DNA of 64,000 nt. It comes from Bacteroides sp. ET71. GTDB taxonomy: Bacteria > Bacteroidota > Bacteroidia > Bacteroidales > Bacteroidaceae. The DNA lies in NCBI RefSeq assembly GCF_023336905.1, contig NZ_JAMBLS010000019.1:1-64000 (forward strand). The letters run 5' to 3'. The notes beneath the pieces were generated by a model. The model did no database searches and had not been told where the DNA came from. It saw only the letters and a list, made by a program, of their open reading frames with translations. Position numbers and translations under genes: made by a program. This document shows positions 54,477-64,000 of this stretch, piece by piece (the stretch's first letter is position 1; every line of letters starts with the position of its first letter).

Positions 54477-56807
54477 ATGAAGAACCTGAATATCACCAAC
54501 CGAATGTTGATTTGCGTGCTGTCTGCCGTCCTGGCCCTGTCCGCCTGTATCGGAACATCTGAGAATACGGACGCATTCCTCGTTCCCCAACCTCTTTCGA
54601 GTGAGCAAAGCGACGGCTCATTCCGCATCACGGCAAACACCGTCTTAAGCATCCCCGGCGAAGATGAGCGAACCGTAGCCGAAGGCTTTGCCAACCTTTT
54701 CACCCATGCAGGCGGCTTTACTCCTGCCGTACAGATAGGTGAAAAGGGTGATATACGCCTTCTCAAAGACACCACGCTGAAAGCCGAAGCTTACGAACTG
54801 CAAGTAACTCCTAAACAAATCGACATCAAGGCCTCCGATTCCCGCGGTTTCTTTTATGCTCTGCAAAGCCTGCGCTTGCTACTTCCTCCGTCCATCGAAG
54901 GAGAATATTCTGCCGACAACCGTTGGATAATCCCCGCCGTAAGCATCAAAGACGAGCCTCGCTTCGGATACCGTGGCTACATGCTGGACGTATCGCGCTA
55001 CTTCTTGCCCAAAGAAGACGTGATGCGCATGATAGATTGCATCGCCATGCTGAAAATCAATCGCCTGCACTTACATCTGAGCGACGACAACGGCTGGAGA
55101 CTGGAGATTAAGAAATATCCGCGCCTGACCGAAGTGGGTGCATGGCGCGTAGACCGGGGCAACCAACCTTTCCCCGACCGCCGCAACCCGAAACGCGACG
55201 AACCGACACCCGTAGGTGGCTTCTACACGCAGGAGGACATGAAAGAAATCATCCGCTATGCCGCCGACCGACAAATTGAAATCATCCCGGAGATTGACAT
55301 CCCCGCCCATTCCAACGCCGCATTGGCCGCTTATCCGGAATATGCCTGCCCGGTGGTAAAAGAATTTATCGGTGTATTACCAGGGCTGGGAGGCCGGAAC
55401 GCAGAAGTCATATTCTGTGCCGGCAACGACCGCGCCTATACCTTCCTGCAAGACGTGCTGGATGAAGTCATGACCCTATTCCCTTCGCGCTACATACACT
55501 TGGGAGGAGACGAAGCCAACAAAAGCAACTGGCAAAAGTGTCCGCTGTGCCAAGCCCGCATCCGCCACGAACGGCTGAAAGACGAAGAAGCCTTGCAAGG
55601 CTACTTCATGGGACGCATGGCCGACTACGTGCGCAGCCACGGCAAAGAAGTCATCGGCTGGGACGAACTGACCAACAGCCAACTGCCCGAAGAGTCCATC
55701 ATCCTGGGCTGGCAAGGCTTTGGCAAAGCCGCCCTGAAAGCCGCCGCCCAGGGGCATCGCTTCATCATGGCTCCGGCCCGGGTGCTCTACCTCATACGCT
55801 ACCAAGGCCCGCAATGGTTCGAACCGACCACTTACTTTGGCAACAACACGCTGAAGAACGTCTATGACTACGAACCTGTGCAAGCCGACTGGAAACCGGA
55901 ATACGAGCCTCTGCTGATGGGCGTACAAGCCTGCATGTGGACAGAGTTCTGCAGCAAGCCCGACGACGTGTTCTACCTCACCTTCCCCCGTCTGGCCGCA
56001 CTGGCCGAAACGGCATGGGTGCCCAAGGGGCGCAAAGACTGGACAACCTTCCTGAAAGGCCTGGACAACTACCTGGGCCACCTGGCTCAAAAAGGAATCG
56101 TAACGGCACACTCGATGTATAACATACAACACAGCATACACCCCACTGCGGAAGGGAAGCTGGCAGTCAGCCTGGAGTGCGAACGTCCGGACGTAGAAGT
56201 GCGCTACACCACAGACGGCAGCCAGCCCAATGCCTCGTCAACATTGTACAAAGAAATAATACTCGCAGACAAGGATATAACCATAAAAGCAGCTACCTTT
56301 GCCAATGGTGAACAAATGGGCGAACTACTGGTTCTCCCCTTGGCATGGAACCGCGCGACAGCCAAACCGCTGAGCGGCACGCCACAAGCGGCAGACATCG
56401 TGGTGAACGGTCTGAGAGGCAGCCTGAAACAGACGGATTTCGAATGGTATACGGGCGACTTGGGCAAGGACTACTCGCTCACGATAGACTTGCAGCAGAC
56501 AGAAAGCTTTGACCAATGCACCGTGGGCTGCGTCACCAATTACGGCATGGCAGTCCACAAGCCAAGGAGAGTCATTGTAGAAGTATCCGATGACAACCAG
56601 ACCTTCAAAGAAATCGGACGGCTGGAATATGCCGACAGCGACATCTTCCAAGAAGGCAATTTCATCGAAGACCTGACCGTGGCCACTCCCGGGCAAAAAG
56701 GACGTTACGTGCGTTTCACGCTAGACACCCCCGGCAATTGCCCTGACAACCATGTGCGTCCGGGGCAACCCTCGCGCGTGTATATAGACGAAATCATTAT
56801 CAACTGA
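54477..56807 (+). CDS. Beta-N-acetylhexosaminidase (GH20), lipoprotein
   Basis: A 776-residue protein. It has lipobox LSAC (Cys24), a GH20b N-terminal domain (about 30-155), and a catalytic barrel from about 158 with the acid pair Asp345-Glu346 in HLGGDEANK, used for substrate-assisted cleavage. A chitobiase-type C-terminal strand domain (YTTDGSQPNA) and a final F5/8-type-C-like module (about 640-776) follow. It removes terminal beta-GlcNAc or GalNAc. The start at 54477 gives the lipoprotein signal; the frame is open 46 codons upstream through the hairpin region and is rejected there. Confidence 0.94.
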   Translation: MKNLNITNRMLICVLSAVLALSACIGTSENTDAFLVPQPLSSEQSDGSFRITANTVLSIPGEDERTVAEGFANLFTHAGGFTPAVQIGEKGDIRLLKDTTLKAEAYELQVTPKQIDIKASDSRGFFYALQSLRLLLPPSIEGEYSADNRWIIPAVSIKDEPRFGYRGYMLDVSRYFLPKEDVMRMIDCIAMLKINRLHLHLSDDNGWRLEIKKYPRLTEVGAWRVDRGNQPFPDRRNPKRDEPTPVGGFYTQEDMKEIIRYAADRQIEIIPEIDIPAHSNAALAAYPEYACPVVKEFIGVLPGLGGRNAEVIFCAGNDRAYTFLQDVLDEVMTLFPSRYIHLGGDEANKSNWQKCPLCQARIRHERLKDEEALQGYFMGRMADYVRSHGKEVIGWDELTNSQLPEESIILGWQGFGKAALKAAAQGHRFIMAPARVLYLIRYQGPQWFEPTTYFGNNTLKNVYDYEPVQADWKPEYEPLLMGVQACMWTEFCSKPDDVFYLTFPRLAALAETAWVPKGRKDWTTFLKGLDNYLGHLAQKGIVTAHSMYNIQHSIHPTAEGKLAVSLECERPDVEVRYTTDGSQPNASSTLYKEIILADKDITIKAATFANGEQMGELLVLPLAWNRATAKPLSGTPQAADIVVNGLRGSLKQTDFEWYTGDLGKDYSLTIDLQQTESFDQCTVGCVTNYGMAVHKPRRVIVEVSDDNQTFKEIGRLEYADSDIFQEGNFIEDLTVATPGQKGRYVRFTLDTPGNCPDNHVRPGQPSRVYIDEIIIN

Positions 56808-56823
56808 CAAACGAAAGATAACC

Positions 56824-58650
56824 ATGAAGAGAATCAACCTGTTAGCTATTGTGCTGTGCTTGCTCGCCTGTTCCGCACTGGAAGGATGCTCACAGCGAAG
56901 CGAAAAGAACTTCGTCAAGCACATCAGCTTTCCGCCAGGAGCTACCCTGGAAGAAAAAGTAGACATGGCAGCCCGCCTCGTACCCTCGCCCCAACAATTG
57001 GAGTGGCAACAACTGGAGCTGACCGCTTTCCTGCACTTCGGCATCAACACCTTTACCAACCGCGAATGGGGCGACGGCAAAGAAGACCCGGCCTTGTTCA
57101 ACCCGACCGAGCTGGACGCCGAACAATGGGTGCGTACGCTGAAAGAAGCTGGTTTCCGAATGGTTATCCTTACAGCCAAACACCACGACGGCTTCTGCCT
57201 GTGGCCCACTAAAACCACCAGACACAGCGTAGCTTCCTCGCCCTGGAAAGACGGGAAAGGCGACGTGGTGAAAGAACTGCGCGACGCATGCACCAAATAC
57301 GACATGAAATTTGGCGTCTACCTCTCGCCTTGGGACCGCAACGCCGAAAGCTATGGCGACTCGCCCCGCTACAACCAGTTCTTCATCGACCAACTGACCG
57401 AGTTGCTGACCAACTACGGCGAAGTGCACGAAGTATGGTTTGACGGCGCATGCGCCGAAGGCCCCAACGGAAAAAAACAAGTGTACGACTGGGAAGCCTT
57501 CTACAAAACCATCCAGACCTTACAGCCTAAAGCCGTCATGGCCATCATGGGCGACGACGTGCGCTGGGTAGGCAACGAAAAAGGCTTGGGCCGCGAAACC
57601 GAATGGAGCGCCACCGTGCTGGCACCCGGCATCTACACCCGCTCGGACAGCGTCAACAGCGCCCTGGGCATCCGCCCCAAATCGCCCGACCTGGGTGGCC
57701 GCGACATACTGGCCAAAGCCAACGAACTGTTCTGGTATCCGTCGGAAGTAGACGTGTCTATCCGGCCCGGATGGTTCTACCACGCCGACCAAGACAGCCA
57801 AGTGAAAAGTCTGAAACACCTGACGGACATCTATTTCCAATCAGTAGGCTACAACTCCGTACTCTTGCTCAACATTCCACCCGACTGCCGCGGACTCATC
57901 CACGAGAACGACGTGCAACGGCTCAAAGAATTTGCCGATTATCGTAGCCGTACCTTTGCCGACAACCGCGTGACAGACGGACAAGTGCTTTGGTCAGCCG
58001 CCGGAGGCGAAAGCCACGAATACACGCTGAAAGAAGGGTCGCGCATCAACGTCGTTCTCCTACAAGAAGACATCTCCAAAGGCCAACGCGTAGAGAGCTT
58101 CGAAGTAGAAGCCTTGGTGGACGGACAATGGCAAACACTGGGCCAAGGCACTACCATCGGCTACAAACGCCTGCTGCGCTTCCCCGAAACAGAAGCCACC
58201 CAGGTACGCCTCAAACTGCTGTCCACCCGTCTGAAAGCCAACATCAGCAACGTAGCCGCCTACTACGCCCCTCCCCTGACCGAGAGCCAAGACGAAACAC
58301 AATGGAACGACCTGCCACGAGACTCATGGAAAGTGCTATCTACCCATCCGCTGACCATAGACCTGGGTAAAGCCGTCTCCCTGAAAGCCTTCACCTATGC
58401 CCCGCTGAACGGCGAAGCCCGGCCTACAATGGCTTTCCGCTATCAATTCAGCACCAGCATAGATGGACAGCGATGGAGCACAATATCCACACCCGGCGAA
58501 TTTAGCAACATCATGCACAACCCCGTGCCGCAAACCGTGACACTGAAGGAAGTCACCCAAGCACGCTTCATCCGCCTGGAGGCCACTAACCCTGAGGGGC
58601 AAGCGGCCACCGTAGACATAAAAGAACTCGGGATAACGCTCGACCGGTAA
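56824..58650 (+). CDS. Alpha-L-fucosidase (GH29), lipoprotein
   Basis: A 608-residue protein with an N-terminal lipoprotein-type signal (Cys at 16 or 22). A GH29 barrel spans about 40-370 with the nucleophile Asp207 in EVWFDGAC, preceded by TAKHHDGFCLWPT, a family hallmark. The C-terminal third has discoidin (F5/8 type C)-like sequence. It releases alpha-1,2/3/4-linked L-fucose. The non-hydrophobic variant near WFDG points to the GH29-B-like, alpha-1,3/4 group, but this is tentative. It starts 16 nt after the GH20 gene. Confidence 0.93.
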   Translation: MKRINLLAIVLCLLACSALEGCSQRSEKNFVKHISFPPGATLEEKVDMAARLVPSPQQLEWQQLELTAFLHFGINTFTNREWGDGKEDPALFNPTELDAEQWVRTLKEAGFRMVILTAKHHDGFCLWPTKTTRHSVASSPWKDGKGDVVKELRDACTKYDMKFGVYLSPWDRNAESYGDSPRYNQFFIDQLTELLTNYGEVHEVWFDGACAEGPNGKKQVYDWEAFYKTIQTLQPKAVMAIMGDDVRWVGNEKGLGRETEWSATVLAPGIYTRSDSVNSALGIRPKSPDLGGRDILAKANELFWYPSEVDVSIRPGWFYHADQDSQVKSLKHLTDIYFQSVGYNSVLLLNIPPDCRGLIHENDVQRLKEFADYRSRTFADNRVTDGQVLWSAAGGESHEYTLKEGSRINVVLLQEDISKGQRVESFEVEALVDGQWQTLGQGTTIGYKRLLRFPETEATQVRLKLLSTRLKANISNVAAYYAPPLTESQDETQWNDLPRDSWKVLSTHPLTIDLGKAVSLKAFTYAPLNGEARPTMAFRYQFSTSIDGQRWSTISTPGEFSNIMHNPVPQTVTLKEVTQARFIRLEATNPEGQAATVDIKELGITLDR

Positions 58651-58678
58651 GCAAGAATCAATGCACACTGGTCACCTC

Positions 58679-58727
58679 AATGGAGAATGGAGAGTGAGCA
58701 GACCAGCCTCATTCTTCGTTCTCCATT
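58679..58727. repeat. Palindromic element between the GH29 and GH2 genes
   Basis: AATGGAGAATGGAGAGTGAG (58679-58698) pairs, with G-U wobbles, with 58708-58727. The arms resemble the element at 43363-43436. It lies in the 108-nt gap between two operon genes and can form an mRNA hairpin. Confidence 0.7.
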
Positions 58728-58752
58728 CAAGCAAACGAACATTAATCCATAA

Positions 58753-62349
<3,597 letters not shown>

Positions 62350-62386
62350 GACCATATCATTAAATGGATTACAAAACGAACCAACC

Positions 62387-63958
62387 ATGAGACCTTTATT
62401 CCTTACATTAAGCATCCTCTCTCCCGTGTTTACCACGACAGCATCGGGAGCAGAGGGTTCCCAGAAAGACAAACGGATGAACGAACATGAAAAACCGAAT
62501 GTCATCCTGATTTACGCAGACGACTTAGGCTACGGAGACTTGTCATGCTATGGTGCACAAGGAGTCCGTACGCCTAATGTTGACCGTTTGGCAGCCAAAG
62601 GCATCCGTTTTACCGACATGCATGCCGTAGCAGCGACCAGTACACCTTCACGCTATTCTTTGTTGACAGGTGAATATGCCTGGCGTCGTCCTGACACGGA
62701 CATCGCCAACGGAGACGCGGCCATGATAATACAACCGTGGCAATATACCTTGGCTGACATGTTCAAACACTCTGGATATACTACGGCCGTGTTTGGCAAA
62801 TGGCATCTCGGATTGGGTAATAAGAGCGGTGAACAAGATTGGAATGCACCATTGGCAGCCACACCTGCCGACTTGGGCTTTGATCATCATTATATCATGG
62901 CAGCCACGGCCGACCGCGTTCCTTGCGTATTCATCGAAGACGGATGTGTAGCCAATTACGATACTTCCGCCCCTCCAATCGAAGTCAGCTATAAACAAAA
63001 TTTCGCAGGTGAACCCACGGGTAAAGAACATCCCGAACTGTTATATAATCTAAAGCCTGCTCCCAAACATGGACATGACCAATCCATAGTCAATGGCATC
63101 AGCCGTATCGGATATATGAAAGGTGGTGGGGACGCCTTGTGGAAAGACGAAAACATTGCCGATTCTATCACTTTCCATGCCACTCAATTCATACGAAAAC
63201 ACCACAGTAAGCCCTTCTTTATTTACTTCGCCACAAACGATGTACATGTTCCCCGTTTCCCTCACCCACGTTTCAGAGGAAAATCTACGATGGGACTGCG
63301 CGGAGACGCCATTGTACAATTCGATTGGTGTGTAGGACAAATCATGCAGACACTTGATGAACTGGGCATAAGCGACAATACGCTCATCATCCTCTCCAGC
63401 GATAACGGCCCGGTAGTGAATGATGGATATCAGGACCAGGCAGAAGAATTGTTGGGCAATCATAAACCCAGCGGGCCTTTGCGCGGCTATAAATACAGTG
63501 CTTACGAGGGAGGCACACGGGTACCTGCCATTGTCTGCTGGCCCAAATGCATTAAGCCTCAAAGTAAATCAGATGCTTTAATGTCGCAAATAGACTGGAT
63601 GGCTTCGCTGGCTGCACTTATCGATGCACGCCTGCCCAAAGGAAGTGCGCCAGACAGTCATAATTATTTAGAGAACCTATTGGGGAAAAAGTATACGGGA
63701 CGTCCATGGGTCATCGAACAAGCAGCCAACCATACACTGTCCGTACGTACGTCTGAATGGAAATACATAGAAGCCAATGATGGCCCTACCATGACTTGGG
63801 GCTCGAAAGTAGAAACCGGAAACTGCCCTACACCGCAACTATATAACATGAAAAGCGACGTGTATGAACAAGAAAACGTAGCAATTCAACATCCAGAAAC
63901 TGTTTTTGAACTGGAAAGTATTCTCCGTAAAGTGCGCGCCCGAAAAATACCCCTTTAA
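62387..63958 (+). CDS. S1-family sulfatase, serine type
   Basis: A 523-residue protein with a signal peptide (to about SGA, 22) and a type I sulfatase fold (NVILIYADDLGYGD for the metal site). The active-site motif is STPSRYSLLTG with Ser85 in the formylglycine position, the S-type common in Bacteroides. Ser must be oxidised by an anaerobic maturase (anSME), which is not in this window. FGKWHLG and SSDNGPV complete the site. It should remove O-sulfate from a sugar of the same glycan (Gal or HexNAc likely); the subfamily is not set. Confidence 0.93.
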   Translation: MRPLFLTLSILSPVFTTTASGAEGSQKDKRMNEHEKPNVILIYADDLGYGDLSCYGAQGVRTPNVDRLAAKGIRFTDMHAVAATSTPSRYSLLTGEYAWRRPDTDIANGDAAMIIQPWQYTLADMFKHSGYTTAVFGKWHLGLGNKSGEQDWNAPLAATPADLGFDHHYIMAATADRVPCVFIEDGCVANYDTSAPPIEVSYKQNFAGEPTGKEHPELLYNLKPAPKHGHDQSIVNGISRIGYMKGGGDALWKDENIADSITFHATQFIRKHHSKPFFIYFATNDVHVPRFPHPRFRGKSTMGLRGDAIVQFDWCVGQIMQTLDELGISDNTLIILSSDNGPVVNDGYQDQAEELLGNHKPSGPLRGYKYSAYEGGTRVPAIVCWPKCIKPQSKSDALMSQIDWMASLAALIDARLPKGSAPDSHNYLENLLGKKYTGRPWVIEQAANHTLSVRTSEWKYIEANDGPTMTWGSKVETGNCPTPQLYNMKSDVYEQENVAIQHPETVFELESILRKVRARKIPL

Positions 63959-63976
63959 TCAACATATAGAAGACAA

Positions 63977-64000
63977 ATGATAAAAAAAACACTCACTTTT
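63977..64000 (+). CDS. Start of a further PUL gene, cut by the window edge
   Basis: An ATG 18 nt after the sulfatase stop opens MIKKTLTF, the basic start of a signal peptide. Spacing and strand put it in the same operon. The product cannot be told. Confidence 0.5.

Overview
The window is chromosomal DNA from a member of the Bacteroidales, most likely Bacteroides or a close relative. The evidence is a SusC/SusD pair with a divergent hybrid two-component system, lipoprotein hydrolases, a TamA/TamB-like pair, an HU-HIG type DNA-binding protein, weak Shine-Dalgarno sites, and repeated use of the Bacteroidota promoter (-33 TTTG, -7 TAnnTTTG). All three tRNA transcription units (four tRNA genes) have both promoter boxes with a 19-nt spacer. 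No plasmid, phage, IS or CRISPR signature was found.

Region 1 (1-9.05 kb) is housekeeping: tRNA-Pro(GGG), then a leftward lptG-ribBA-aspartate aminotransferase operon, a START-like protein, tRNA(CAU), a large LtaS/MdoB-type membrane phosphotransferase and an MscS channel. Region 2 (9.05-14.4 kb) is a leftward threonine operon (thrA, an apgM-like gene, thrC). It has a candidate Thr-rich leader peptide followed by an intrinsic terminator, which is the layout of a translational attenuator. Tandem repeats lie between thrA and the apgM-like gene (22-nt units) and downstream of thrC (24-nt units). Region 3 (14.5-21.7 kb) holds radA, two identical tRNA-Val(UAC) genes, a secreted GH16 enzyme, carB without carA and with a terminator-like hairpin in its leader, and an HU-HIG protein. 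Region 4 (21.7-23.9 kb) appears to be a decaying TolC-HlyD-MFS efflux operon: the tolC-like gene is frameshifted, and only a short HlyD-plus-MFS remnant follows it.

Region 5 (24-39.5 kb) is envelope and signalling: a sugar nucleotidyltransferase, a TamA/BamA-like outer-membrane lipoprotein, a 1522-residue TamB, a hybrid histidine kinase with an Hpt domain, a leftward peptidyl-prolyl isomerase/M16 peptidase/MATE operon, and a divergent sigma-54 response regulator. The 630-bp gap after it carries a cluster of TTCCACA boxes. Region 6 (40-44.9 kb) is a leftward run of TetR, FabG, an RluA-type pseudouridine synthase and an S9 peptidase.

Region 7 (44.9-64 kb) is a polysaccharide utilisation locus. 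A hybrid two-component regulator faces away from susC, susD, GH20 hexosaminidase, GH29 fucosidase, GH2 galactosidase with an N-terminal lectin-like domain, a serine-type sulfatase, and the first eight codons of a further gene. The enzyme set (fucose, Gal, HexNAc and sulfate removal) fits a host glycan such as sulfated, fucosylated mucin O-glycan or related N-acetyllactosamine chains. Hairpins after susD and between the GH29 and GH2 genes may tune enzyme expression relative to SusCD.

The strongest candidates for new biology are the thr leader attenuator, the collapsed efflux operon, the tandem-repeat arrays around the thr genes, the carB leader hairpin and the TTCCACA cluster. Function calls rest on motif recognition by eye; no database search was run.
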